From contig JBCBSS010000124.1 in the NCBI GenBank assembly GCA_039819065.1, positions 1 to 24,564 on the forward strand: a stretch of DNA of 24,564 nt. Reading direction: 5' to 3'. The notes below the pieces were generated by a model that worked only from the letters and a program-made list of their open reading frames with translations, did no database searches and was not told the origin of the DNA. Positions 1 through 7,438 of the stretch are shown here, one piece after another. Within the stretch, counting starts at the first letter, position 1; each line of letters begins with the position of its first letter. The stretch is from JBCBSS01 sp039819065 (GTDB lineage: Bacteria; Bacteroidota; Bacteroidia; Cytophagales; Cyclobacteriaceae). The translations under genes and the position numbers were made by a program.

Positions 1-8
1 TTGTATTA

Positions 9-24
9 CCCCTAACATTAGGGG
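9..24. repeat. short inverted repeat CCCCTAA/TTAGGGG
   Basis: Seven-base perfect arms separated by two bases (CA). It lies about 250 bp past the end of the minus-strand operon. No T-run follows on either strand, so it is not a convincing intrinsic terminator; a processing or attenuation hairpin or chance are alternatives. Confidence 0.4.
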
Positions 25-163
25 GGAAATCGCCAGAACAACAGAACTGCCAAATGATCTCGGCCAACGTCATCCAATTTTGTGTATTTGAAACTAAAAT
101 ATTAAGTCTCTGAATGACTGTTGAGGGTCAGTTTGTAACTTATCTACTACTCATGTTATCAAT

Positions 164-270
164 TGATCAAAGCATCAGACTATCATAGCTTCGCATCATC
201 ACATTAAATGATCAAAGCATCAGATTATCAAATAATCATCTCATCATCGAATCTTCAAATTATCTCATCA
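164..270. repeat. ATCA-rich intergenic repeat tract with a 22-bp direct repeat
   Basis: Positions 164-185 and 209-230 are near-identical 22-bp copies (one C/T difference) beginning TGATCAAAGCATCAGA. The whole tract to about 270 is built from ATCA/TATCA words spaced roughly 8-10 bases apart (on the minus strand TGAT-rich). The rest of 1-270 shows no gene. Similar TGATNAT-rich spacer DNA is, to my recollection, common between genes in Cytophagales genomes. Function is unknown; it sits immediately downstream of the MBOAT stop codon, so it would be in the 3' untranslated part of the operon transcript. Confidence 0.6.
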
Positions 271-1929
271 TCAAAAAGCGAAATAAATAAAAGGCTGTAG
301 GTCGGCAGAAAGGATTTGATAAATGAAGAATACTGTTAACATAGCGGCGCCGATCTTAACAGGCATGGGAAAAAGTACGAACTTCTGTTGGTACCAGAGC
401 TTTAATGGTGAAGGCAGCCAGTGTATGATATAACCGCCTAGCATGACCAAGAACACATATTTGTAGGCAGTTAAAACATCAGGGATTACCTCAGGTTGGA
501 AATGGTAGGCGATTCTATTCAACATCAACATGGCTCCGTCCCAGGTTTCAGACCTAAACCATGTCCTGGTAAAGGTGATGAATACAAGCGTTATCAAAAC
601 GCCCCAAGCTCGAAAATACCATTTTGATTTATCGTTCCACGGACTGATTTTCTTCCATAGCTTATACACCACGAGGCCGATGCCGTTCAGCCCTCCCCAG
701 ACCACGAAATTCCAACTTGATCCATGCCAAAGTCCACCAATCAGCATAGTAAGCATGAGATTGACATTGGTACTTACCCAACTCTTAAAAGTACTAGACA
801 GTCTACCAATACCATAACCAATCCCAACTACTACTGCAAAGATGATGATCACTTCCCAGCTTGCTGCCAGTAGTGATAGGAATAGAATAATCACCCCGAT
901 CATGATATTAGAAAAGATGGAACCGGATCGATTCCCTCCCATTGGTATATACAGATAATCCTTCAGCCATGTAGAAAGTGAGATGTGCCATCGCTTCCAG
1001 AATTCGGCCACGCTCGACGCCTTGTAGGGAGAGTTAAAGTTCTTCGGAAGGCGAAAACCCATCAACAATGCGACCCCGATGGCAATATCGGTGTAACCGG
1101 AAAAGTCAGCATACACCTGTAGCGAATAGCCAAAGAGTGCCATTACACTTTCAAAACCAGAATGGCTCCCCGGATTGGCAAATACGCGATCCACGAAGTT
1201 TACGGCTAAATAATCCGCCAGAAACAGCTTCTTCAGGAGCCCATTGATGATCCAGAACAAGCCGATGCCAAAATCCTCTTTGGTGACCTCATACTTCTTA
1301 TATAGCTGTGGAATGAAATCTGCCGCTCTGACAATTGGGCCTGCCACCAGCTGAGGAAAGAACGAAACATAAAATCCGAAATCGAGAATATTCTTGACCG
1401 GCTTCACATGCCCTCTGTAGATATCAACTGAATAGCTGATCGTCTGAAAGGTAAAGAAAGAAATACCGACGGGCAGCAATATCTTCTCCCAGATGAAGTC
1501 TGTCCCCGCTACTTGATTCACCCCTAGTGCAAAGTGGTTATAAACGTCTACTTCTATTCCAGTGACCTGCTGAAAGAAGTCAGCGAAGAAATAGGCATAC
1601 TTGAAGTAAATCAGGATGAAGAGGTTGACGCTAATGGAAGCTGCCAGCCAGAGTTTCTTGTTCAATTGTACCTTGGATGCATATATCCTGTTGCCAATCA
1701 CAAAATCAGCCAGTGTTGAGACTAACAGGATGATGAAGTAAAATCCACCGGTTTTATAATAGAAAAAGAGACTAACCAGGAATAAATAGGCATTTCGAGG
1801 TGCTGTTTTACGATACAAAAAGCTATAGAAAAGCAATACAACACCAAAGAACACCCAGAAGTATAGCTGCGTAAAGAGTAACGGCTTCTCACTAGAATAA
1901 GAAAGGTATTCTATGATCTTCTCTTTCAA
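271..1929 (-). CDS. MBOAT-family membrane O-acyltransferase (AlgI-like)
   Basis: A 552-residue polytopic inner-membrane protein of the membrane-bound O-acyltransferase family. These proteins pass an acyl group, usually acetyl, across the membrane to exported glycans (alginate AlgI, peptidoglycan PatA, teichoic acid DltB). Visible family hallmarks are the start LLFTQLYFWVFF, the segment DFSGYTDIAIG, FWKRWHISLSTWLKDYLY with IPMGGNR, and GGLWHGSSWNFVVWGG holding the expected catalytic histidine (H402). The later position that is His in AlgI (WGxLHG) is Asn here (N415). About eleven hydrophobic segments; length is normal. The start codon is TTG at 1929 and shares bases with the TGA stop of the upstream SGNH gene (TTGA). 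No in-frame ATG is near, so translational coupling is likely. Last gene of a four-gene operon; the two SGNH proteins upstream are the natural periplasmic partners. The acceptor glycan is not shown by sequence. Confidence 0.93.
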   Translation of the reverse strand: MKEKIIEYLSYSSEKPLLFTQLYFWVFFGVVLLFYSFLYRKTAPRNAYLFLVSLFFYYKTGGFYFIILLVSTLADFVIGNRIYASKVQLNKKLWLAASISVNLFILIYFKYAYFFADFFQQVTGIEVDVYNHFALGVNQVAGTDFIWEKILLPVGISFFTFQTISYSVDIYRGHVKPVKNILDFGFYVSFFPQLVAGPIVRAADFIPQLYKKYEVTKEDFGIGLFWIINGLLKKLFLADYLAVNFVDRVFANPGSHSGFESVMALFGYSLQVYADFSGYTDIAIGVALLMGFRLPKNFNSPYKASSVAEFWKRWHISLSTWLKDYLYIPMGGNRSGSIFSNIMIGVIILFLSLLAASWEVIIIFAVVVGIGYGIGRLSSTFKSWVSTNVNLMLTMLIGGLWHGSSWNFVVWGGLNGIGLVVYKLWKKISPWNDKSKWYFRAWGVLITLVFITFTRTWFRSETWDGAMLMLNRIAYHFQPEVIPDVLTAYKYVFLVMLGGYIIHWLPSPLKLWYQQKFVLFPMPVKIGAAMLTVFFIYQILSADLQPFIYFAF

Positions 1930-3212
1930 TGCGTAAAGTCGTTATAAGTATGCTGAAGATAGCGGCCATATCCCTCTTTGATGGCTTTGAATAGTAGGTC
2001 CGCTTGCACCTCATAACCGGTGCGGGTGAAGTGGATTTTATCTGCTTTAGCCAATTTGAAATCCTCCCAGACTTTCACCGAATTAAGGCCACCCATGATC
2101 TCGAATAAGTCCCATACAGCCCCGCCATGTTGCCCGGCCAGGTTGATCATGGCCTTGCGCACTTTGAAGGCGTTGCGATTGGCGTACCTTCTGCGATAGT
2201 AGCTATCGTTGTTAGTAAGGAATAGAATGGCCACATCGGGGTTAGCCTCCTTGATTCTGGCAATAAGTTTATTATAGCGTGTTTCGTAGACCCGTTGACT
2301 GAAAGCCCGCTCTGGCCCGTAAGCATCATTAATGCCAATGCCAAATATGACCAGATCAGGGGGGAATGATTTCAATTGATTAGAGAAGTTGCTAGTGCGC
2401 AGAAAAGACTCCGTACTGGCACCATTTACCCCGATAGAATTGTACACCAAGCCGGGACCGTTTTGCAGATACTGAATGCCCTGAATGGTGAAAAAGCTTT
2501 GCAAGCTATCCGTTCTGGCAAGTTGAAAGCTTAGCGTATCGTAAGACTGGGCAAATACGAATTCTGTATAGTGTGCTAATGAATCTGTACGAGTAGAAAC
2601 TACGTCATAGCCTTCGGCCATTTGTACCGCAAATGATTTAGCATCGAGAAGGTGGAATATGCGCACGGCATCGAAACTGTAGGGTTGCTTGTCGCTGTCC
2701 TCCGCATAAATGGAGACAGTGGTATTTTCCCTCCTGGTAGTACCATTGATGCCACTTACACCCCAAGGACATCTCGCACTTCGTACCGAACACCTGCAAC
2801 CTTCCCATGAGCCCGTATAGGTTACTTTATAGTTGGAAGGGTTATTGGTTTCTGCTAACCGATAAGGAAAGAAGAAACCGCGCTCACTTTGGAGATCAGG
2901 AGACAGCTCCAGGAATTGCTTACGCATGGCATTACTCAACACACCACCCTGCACATGAGAGCCTCCCATGTGTAGTACATTGATCTTTCCTTCTCCCTCA
3001 AAGATCAGTTTATCCAGCTGCTCATAAAACCGAAAGAAACGAGCACTATCACCATAGTAATCCAGCTTGTTCTTTTCTTGAACGATGAAGGGATACCTTT
3101 CCCTGATTTCCTTGTCTTGCGCGTTCGCTGTGCTATGCAGGCCCGCTATCATCAGTAGCAAAACCGCTAGTGACAGTGTCCAGCTTTTATTGAGAAAGGC
3201 TGATCTGTTCAT
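1926..3212 (-). CDS. SGNH/GDSL-hydrolase-like exported protein with altered block I (GGS)
   Basis: The open frame extends to a TTG at 3239, but the ATG at 3212 gives a clean signal peptide (MNRSAFLNK, then a hydrophobic core, ending TANA-Q), so I prefer it; an ATG at 3224 is also possible. The gene overlaps the end of the upstream SGNH gene by 26 bp. Numbering from the TTG, block I reads HMGGS (S94), where the usual GDS aspartate is Gly. Block III is GIND (302-305) and block V is DKIH (D400, H403), so Ser and Asp-x-x-His of an SGNH esterase/acetyltransferase are present. An unusual cysteine cluster C-x-C-x6-C lies at 148, 150 and 157. In AlgJ/AlgX- and PatB-type systems such proteins transfer or remove O-acetyl groups outside the membrane; the direction and substrate here are inferred only from the adjacent MBOAT. 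Confidence 0.85.
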   Translation of the reverse strand: MNRSAFLNKSWTLSLAVLLLMIAGLHSTANAQDKEIRERYPFIVQEKNKLDYYGDSARFFRFYEQLDKLIFEGEGKINVLHMGGSHVQGGVLSNAMRKQFLELSPDLQSERGFFFPYRLAETNNPSNYKVTYTGSWEGCRCSVRSARCPWGVSGINGTTRRENTTVSIYAEDSDKQPYSFDAVRIFHLLDAKSFAVQMAEGYDVVSTRTDSLAHYTEFVFAQSYDTLSFQLARTDSLQSFFTIQGIQYLQNGPGLVYNSIGVNGASTESFLRTSNFSNQLKSFPPDLVIFGIGINDAYGPERAFSQRVYETRYNKLIARIKEANPDVAILFLTNNDSYYRRRYANRNAFKVRKAMINLAGQHGGAVWDLFEIMGGLNSVKVWEDFKLAKADKIHFTRTGYEVQADLLFKAIKEGYGRYLQHTYNDFTH

Positions 3213-4674
3213 CTGTTTTGCCATTTTCGAATGCTTCAAAATCTTTCATTAGGGCGTCGTAGAATAACCCGGCAATTTTTACTGCACCCTCGTTGGTGAA
3301 GTGCACATAATCCTTTGCCGCCAGTGGAGGGTCAGCATCTACCCAGCTAGGCATCGAGTTCTTGCCCCCCATTACTTCATAAATATCCCAAAACCCGCAA
3401 CCGGTCTCAAAAGCGGCTTCTTTGACCGCATCACGAATGAATTCCAATTGAGGATAGGTCACGTATTTGGTCTTGTCCTTGGTGGACATATCTGAGGGCC
3501 CAATCACCACAAAATCAGCTTTGGGGTTGAGTCTTCTGAGCAACTTGATCTGACGCTTCAAAGACCTACTGTAGCCTTGTGCACGCTCTTTGGTTTCGAT
3601 ATAAGGTACAGTGTTACCACCAAATTGTAGCAATACCAACCGAATAGGTTCTTTGTTGAGTTGGCTGCTCATTTCCGCTCCGTTTATTCTACCGAAAAAC
3701 GTACCCGAGCTACCACGTAAACCCACATTATCCAACAACACTCCTCCCCTGCTCTCTAACCTGATCCCGTAAATGTCAGGGCTGTAGGTTGCAGTGAATT
3801 CAAGCTTGATGAGCCTAGGCGTCTTGCCGAATTTGAGCTTAAACTCGCCAAATGCCCCAGCCTGATAGCTATTCTGGGATACCAAGCTATCATTGACATA
3901 CGCATTAAGCGAAAAGGGCTTTTTGACATTACCGAACAACATGTTTAGTAGACTATATTGCTTGGAGGTATAATAGGCGATGTTAGAAGGTCTGATCTCA
4001 ATCCAGGCTTTAACGGTGTCCTGAGCAACAGCGGCCGAATCAGCAAAGAGTAAAGAATCGGGATAAATGGGAGAAAAGCGGCTGAAGGCACCGTACATGC
4101 CGAATTTTCTGTGGTTCAGGGTAGAATCGCTGGTACCAAAAACAGCAAACCTTTGCCAGTTTTCCGAGATGGTTTTATTGACCGAGAAACTATTAACCAC
4201 TGATTTTACTGCGAAATAACCAGGGCCATTGCCACCGAAGAACTTTTGAAACTTGTTTCGAATATAGCTGCTAATCCTATCCCCTTCTATTTGAGAATCA
4301 CCATAGTGAATGATTCTAAGTTTCTTTCCATTCTTTTTGGTTTTGGCTAAGGCTTGAAAGAATTTGGGTAATTTCTCAATCGTATCGCTGGGGTACTGGA
4401 TACGTAGCATCTTCTGCCGGTAGGCTATCTGCGCACGTTTAATGCTGTCCTTTATAGCCGTAGAATCGATCACAACTTCGTAAGAAGCCAGTAATTCCTC
4501 CACATCCACTTTCACTGAATCTTCGCCCTGATCGAAAATCTCGTTGACGGTAGCAAAACGCAATGTCAAATCTTCTGATACTTTGATACCATCTTCCGGG
4601 AAGAAATAAGCCATGGTCAGGCAACCGGCAGAAAGCACCAGCAGAAATAACAATATGTGATGTGGCTTCACCAT
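3187..4674 (-). CDS. SGNH/GDSL-hydrolase-like protein with N-terminal membrane anchor
   Basis: A 495-residue protein starting at an ATG 4 bp after the stop of the LysM gene. Residues 5-25 form a hydrophobic segment followed by FFPEDGI, which looks like an uncleaved anchor. An LSAGC sequence at 14-18 resembles a lipobox but lies inside the continuing hydrophobic stretch. The SGNH domain runs from about 115 to the end: block I YGDSQ (S127), block III GGN (352-354), block V DYVH (D455, H458). The middle part (about 160-330) is an insertion rich in beta-like sequence, possibly a carbohydrate-binding or jelly-roll module. It is a distant paralogue of the next gene, with the same block order but a canonical GDS. 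Likely a periplasmic acetyl-transfer or esterase partner of the MBOAT protein; substrate unknown. Confidence 0.87.
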   Translation of the reverse strand: MVKPHHILLFLLVLSAGCLTMAYFFPEDGIKVSEDLTLRFATVNEIFDQGEDSVKVDVEELLASYEVVIDSTAIKDSIKRAQIAYRQKMLRIQYPSDTIEKLPKFFQALAKTKKNGKKLRIIHYGDSQIEGDRISSYIRNKFQKFFGGNGPGYFAVKSVVNSFSVNKTISENWQRFAVFGTSDSTLNHRKFGMYGAFSRFSPIYPDSLLFADSAAVAQDTVKAWIEIRPSNIAYYTSKQYSLLNMLFGNVKKPFSLNAYVNDSLVSQNSYQAGAFGEFKLKFGKTPRLIKLEFTATYSPDIYGIRLESRGGVLLDNVGLRGSSGTFFGRINGAEMSSQLNKEPIRLVLLQFGGNTVPYIETKERAQGYSRSLKRQIKLLRRLNPKADFVVIGPSDMSTKDKTKYVTYPQLEFIRDAVKEAAFETGCGFWDIYEVMGGKNSMPSWVDADPPLAAKDYVHFTNEGAVKIAGLFYDALMKDFEAFENGKTDEQISLSQ

Positions 4675-4678
4675 CCTG

Positions 4679-6037
4679 TCACCTCTTGGTACGTATTTTT
4701 AGCTTCTGACCAATGTCTATGCGCTCATCTATGTCATTCCATTTCATGATGTCCTCAGGTGATACATCATCGTATTGCTTTGATATTTTCCAGAGCGTAT
4801 CTCCCTGCTTGACCTCGTAGGTCACATATTGCCCCGGTATTAAAACAGCATTGGGCTTTTTTTCTTTAGGCTTGGGATTAGGCGCTTCCACTACTACAGG
4901 ATCAGGTATTTTGCTTCCCTTCGCTTTGTACACCACCAGTCGCTTACCCGCATAGATAACATTGCCTCTTAGCCCGTTCCACCTTCTCAGGTCTTTAATA
5001 TTGACACCATAGCGGCGTGCTATCGCACCTAAGTTATCACCCGGACGGATGACATAGGTCAGTAAATCGTGAGTGCCGGGAGCTGGTATGCCTTTTTTCA
5101 ATTTCTTTCTAATGCTATCCAGTTTCACCACTTCTTGAGTAGCCAGGGAAAGGCTCAATTGAATCAATTGATCGCTATTGAGCGATGATGCTATTCTAGA
5201 AGGCAGGTAAATAGGAAGTGCCGAATAGTTGGCTGGAATGTCAGTTCCTACAAAGGATGGGTTGTAACGGCTGAATATGGCGCCATTAATATCTGTTTCT
5301 TTCAAGAGTACGCTCAACGCGACATCTTCTGTAAAGTATATTTCCTCTAAAGGATAGACAGGCTTCAATGTCACGTCATCCAAATTTTGCTCATCCAAGA
5401 CCTGAAAAATACGCTGAGTGTGGTGCCAGCTCAAAGCCAATTTCTGTCCAGTCTGTTTTTTGGCCGATGAGTTAGCGTTTTTCGAAGTTATGGGACTTTG
5501 ATAGAACGCCAGTTTAGCGGATTCTTCACCCAGTTTGTTTTTCAGATCTGAAAAGTAAGCCTTGGCCGCTATGGTAGATAGAATGACATCTTTGCGTTCG
5601 TCGATACGCTCATCTACTCTGAGCCCATATCTCACTGCCACCGGATAAGAAAGCTGCCAGATGCCTACACGGTTATATCGCCCTTCTTGTACAGGATTAA
5701 GGCCTGAAAGTAGCATAGCCATATACTTGTATTCTGCAAAGAAACCTCTCTCCGAGGCAGGGAGGCGTGATTCTATCCATAAACTCAATGCGTATAGATA
5801 GGCTAGCTTTTCACAATTCTGCCTGAAAAAACCTTTGATAGAATCCGAGTCAAATTCCGTTCCCGCATACTTCTCAAAGTCAACTTGTAGGCATGGGTCT
5901 GCACCATAAGCTATTAAAGTGTAAGCGTTATCCCAGTAGAAATAGGAGCCGTCGAGTTGTTTCTGAAAATCAGCAGGCTGACTCCAGGCAGTAGAAATGA
6001 AGAAGATCGAAAAAAATGTAAAGCTCAGTATCCTCAC
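4679..6037 (-). CDS. lytic-transglycosylase-like exported protein with two LysM domains
   Basis: A 452-residue protein beginning with GTG at 6037. Signal peptide is 1-19 (TAWS-Q). Residues about 75-180 resemble the SLT/MltD lysozyme-like fold: WIES with E89 as candidate catalytic Glu, VGIWQLSYPVAVRYGL (124-139), then VDERIDERKDVILSTIAAKAY (141-161). The usual AYNxG segment is replaced by AFYQSP, so activity is uncertain. LysM 1 is about 328-370 (RPGDNLGAIARRYGV, WNGLRG) and LysM 2 about 406-449 (KQGDTLWKISKQY, MKWNDI), joined by a proline/lysine linker. LysM binds peptidoglycan or chitin-like GlcNAc chains, placing the protein at the cell wall. It is the first gene of the operon and is preceded by a good promoter. 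Its presence hints that the O-acylation system acts on or near peptidoglycan. Confidence 0.85.
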   Translation of the reverse strand: MRILSFTFFSIFFISTAWSQPADFQKQLDGSYFYWDNAYTLIAYGADPCLQVDFEKYAGTEFDSDSIKGFFRQNCEKLAYLYALSLWIESRLPASERGFFAEYKYMAMLLSGLNPVQEGRYNRVGIWQLSYPVAVRYGLRVDERIDERKDVILSTIAAKAYFSDLKNKLGEESAKLAFYQSPITSKNANSSAKKQTGQKLALSWHHTQRIFQVLDEQNLDDVTLKPVYPLEEIYFTEDVALSVLLKETDINGAIFSRYNPSFVGTDIPANYSALPIYLPSRIASSLNSDQLIQLSLSLATQEVVKLDSIRKKLKKGIPAPGTHDLLTYVIRPGDNLGAIARRYGVNIKDLRRWNGLRGNVIYAGKRLVVYKAKGSKIPDPVVVEAPNPKPKEKKPNAVLIPGQYVTYEVKQGDTLWKISKQYDDVSPEDIMKWNDIDERIDIGQKLKIRTKR

Positions 6038-6059
6038 CTATCGCACGTAGTTCGTTTCA

Positions 6060-6091
6060 CAAAAGTATACAATGAGATGGTTTAGAGGCAA
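6060..6091 (-). promoter_or_regulatory. Bacteroidota-type promoter for the LysM-SGNH-SGNH-MBOAT operon
   Basis: On the minus strand, TTG (6091-6089) is followed after 21 bp by TACTTTTG (6067-6060), an exact match to the TAnnTTTG -7 box of Bacteroidota sigma factor promoters with permitted spacing. The GTG start lies about 22 bp below the -7 box, giving a very short leader. The motif was found by eye. Confidence 0.6.
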
Positions 6092-6195
6092 GTATTATTC
6101 CAATACTGAGGAAAAAACTTTCTATTCACCCCAATAATATCACTTATCAAATATTTTTTAGACACCCGGTTTACTTCCGCAAGATTCTCATACTA

Positions 6196-6225
6196 AATAC
6201 CAAGCATACGACAATTTCGGGTATT
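6196..6225. promoter_or_regulatory. inverted repeat AATACC-N18-GGTATT (operator-like)
   Basis: Six-base complementary arms in the divergent spacer between the minus-strand operon and the plus-strand gene at 6325. The same hexamer pair recurs with N8 spacing at 7419-7438, upstream of the giant PKD gene. Could bind a dimeric regulator, or be chance; six-base arms alone are weak evidence. Confidence 0.25.
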
Positions 6226-6324
6226 CAGTTAAGCTTAAAGCTGGCACTTCTAACAGGGATAAGTGCCTTTTAGCTGCCCCAAATCATATGTATTCTAATA
6301 CAATAACCTTACCATTCACAACCT

Positions 6325-6792
6325 ATGATCACATTTATTCTATATTGGCTGGCTGGTATTAACAAAGGTTTCATGGACACTTTGCAGTTCAGGAAAGGTA
6401 CCAATCGCCTTTCATCCAGTAAACAATCGAGGTCCTTCTATGGCACTAATAATTGGGAAAGGAAGTATAAGGAAGATGAACAAGGAGAGCTGATACCCGC
6501 TCCCGATAGCTTGTATTACAAAGCATTTAATCTCAAATACAAGGAACGCTTTCCGGGTTCAGCCACTCTTTTTGTCTGGCTGGCGGATGGGTGGCATTTC
6601 CATCAAGCACTGCGTACCTTCTGCATTCTAGGAGCCTTACTCTGCATTTATTTAGAATCCATCCCGGGTTGGCTCCTACTGTCAGAACAAAGCTGGCATA
6701 ACCTATTGATCATTGCCATTGCCTTTCAACTGCCTCACAACCTTCTGTTTGAGCTTTTCTATTCCAATCTATTAATCAGAAAACAATCATAA
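6325..6792 (+). CDS. small membrane protein of unknown function
   Basis: A 155-residue protein. A short hydrophobic start (ILYWLAGINKGFMD) is followed by a polar part with aromatic/basic NNWERKYK and then FPGSATLFVWLADGWHFHQ, leading into two hydrophobic segments (about 96-115 and 121-143). The WxxKYK ... GSxTxFVxLxDxWH pattern recalls an unnamed protein family I have seen in Bacteroidota and their phages; I know no function for it. The gene at 6811 starts 18 bp downstream and is probably co-transcribed. No clear promoter was seen in 6226-6324. Confidence 0.72.
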   Translation: MITFILYWLAGINKGFMDTLQFRKGTNRLSSSKQSRSFYGTNNWERKYKEDEQGELIPAPDSLYYKAFNLKYKERFPGSATLFVWLADGWHFHQALRTFCILGALLCIYLESIPGWLLLSEQSWHNLLIIAIAFQLPHNLLFELFYSNLLIRKQS

Positions 6793-6810
6793 CCTTTAAA
6801 TACCAAGATC

Positions 6811-7002
6811 ATGAAAACAGCAGATAAAAGAACACTAAAGCAGGTTGTCATCGTACTGATTGCCTTTGCCCTCGTAGTAGCATCATTCTATATTTCAGAC
6901 TACTATCCTTCATTCCAACGAGTTTACGGGTACGTACTGGCTGGCATCATCATTCTTTTAACCATATTCTTTGTGAGGGGATTAAGGTTAAAAGGGAAGT
7001 AA
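6811..7002 (+). CDS. 63-residue two-helix membrane protein
   Basis: A short reading frame with a basic N-terminus (KTADKRTLKQ), a hydrophobic helix at about 11-28, a short polar loop (DYYPSFQRVYG) and a second helix at about 38-55, ending in a basic tail (RGLRLKGK). Both ends are probably cytoplasmic. It follows the previous small membrane gene by 18 bp. No family recognised. Length and hydrophobicity would fit a phage-like, stress or regulatory small membrane protein, but nothing decides this. Confidence 0.6.
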   Translation: MKTADKRTLKQVVIVLIAFALVVASFYISDYYPSFQRVYGYVLAGIIILLTIFFVRGLRLKGK

Positions 7003-7047
7003 CTTAATCTACATAGGTCAGTTATCTATTGCTTTAGCATAGCGCTT

Positions 7048-7200
7048 AGCCCCATAGGGGCGATATGTTTATAGCCTACGTTATTTAGATTGTAAAATAA
7101 GCGCCGTAGGTGCGATCCAAAAATTAACAGGTCGCACCTACGGCGCTTCTCAGTGGTGTCTGCATTGACGATCTTATAGACAGGCCATCCCTACGGGACT
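7048..7200. repeat. composite palindromic repeat: four ~27-bp units arranged ++--
   Basis: Unit 1 (7048-7074, plus) begins AGCCCCATAGGGGCGATATG and ends TTTATAG. Unit 2 (7100-7126, plus) begins AGCGCCGTAGGTGCGA. Unit 3 (7148-7122, minus) begins AAGCGCCGTAGGTGCGACCT and continues GTTAATT. Unit 4 (7200-7174, minus) begins AGTCCCGTAGGGATGGCCTG and continues TCTATAA. Each unit holds a small hairpin (CCNTAGG-type core with an ATA or GTA loop) and most share the tail CTGTTTATAG. Units 2 and 3 form a perfect 17-bp inverted repeat (7099-7115 with 7132-7148, 16-bp loop). This looks like a dispersed REP/BIME-like element; I recall similar GTAGGGGCG-type palindromes scattered in Bacteroidota genomes. 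It could also fold as a 3' end for the small membrane genes. Confidence 0.75.
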
Positions 7201-7322
7201 GGGGCTTTCTATTGCAGCAAAGACCATCTAATCAAAAGCCATTCTACTTAAGAATGCTTTTCATAGCAGTTTGCGCCTGCCAAATTCCTTGGGTTGAAGG
7301 TTAAGATGCGTACCTGCATTCG

Positions 7323-7356
7323 AAAGGGTCGCCTCGGTTGAGAACCGATCCTTTTT
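7323..7356 (+). terminator. terminator-like hairpin
   Basis: TCGGTT (7334-7339), loop GAG, AACCGA (7343-7348), with outer pairing AAAGG (7323-7327) and CCTTT (7350-7354); the T-run at 7352-7356 overlaps the outer arm. It lies 320 bp past the nearest upstream stop codon, so it would end a long 3' UTR or an unannotated small RNA rather than a gene directly. Confidence 0.35.
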
Positions 7357-7418
7357 GTGATGTATCCTGTATCATGGTATTATAGGGTACACCAAGATTC
7401 ACCCTCCATCTCCAACAA

Positions 7419-7438
7419 AATACCCAAGCTTAGGTATT
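7419..7438. promoter_or_regulatory. operator-like inverted repeat AATACC-N8-GGTATT
   Basis: AATACC (7419-7424), eight bases CAAGCTTA, GGTATT (7433-7438). It lies 194 bp before the giant PKD gene. The same arms with a longer spacer occur at 6196-6225. The 20-bp near-symmetric form suits a dimeric DNA-binding protein; the regulator is unknown. Confidence 0.35.

Noticed and set aside
164..230. Direct repeats as a CRISPR fragment
   Set aside because: Only two copies, of low complexity, with a 23-bp interval, no palindromy and no cas genes nearby.
530..817. 95-codon plus-strand frame antisense to the MBOAT gene
   Set aside because: Covered by conserved MBOAT coding sequence on the other strand; the product looks random.
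4620..4640. Lipobox LSAGC in the anchored SGNH protein
   Set aside because: The hydrophobic stretch continues past the Cys, and the FFPEDGI junction fits an uncleaved membrane anchor better; not excluded.
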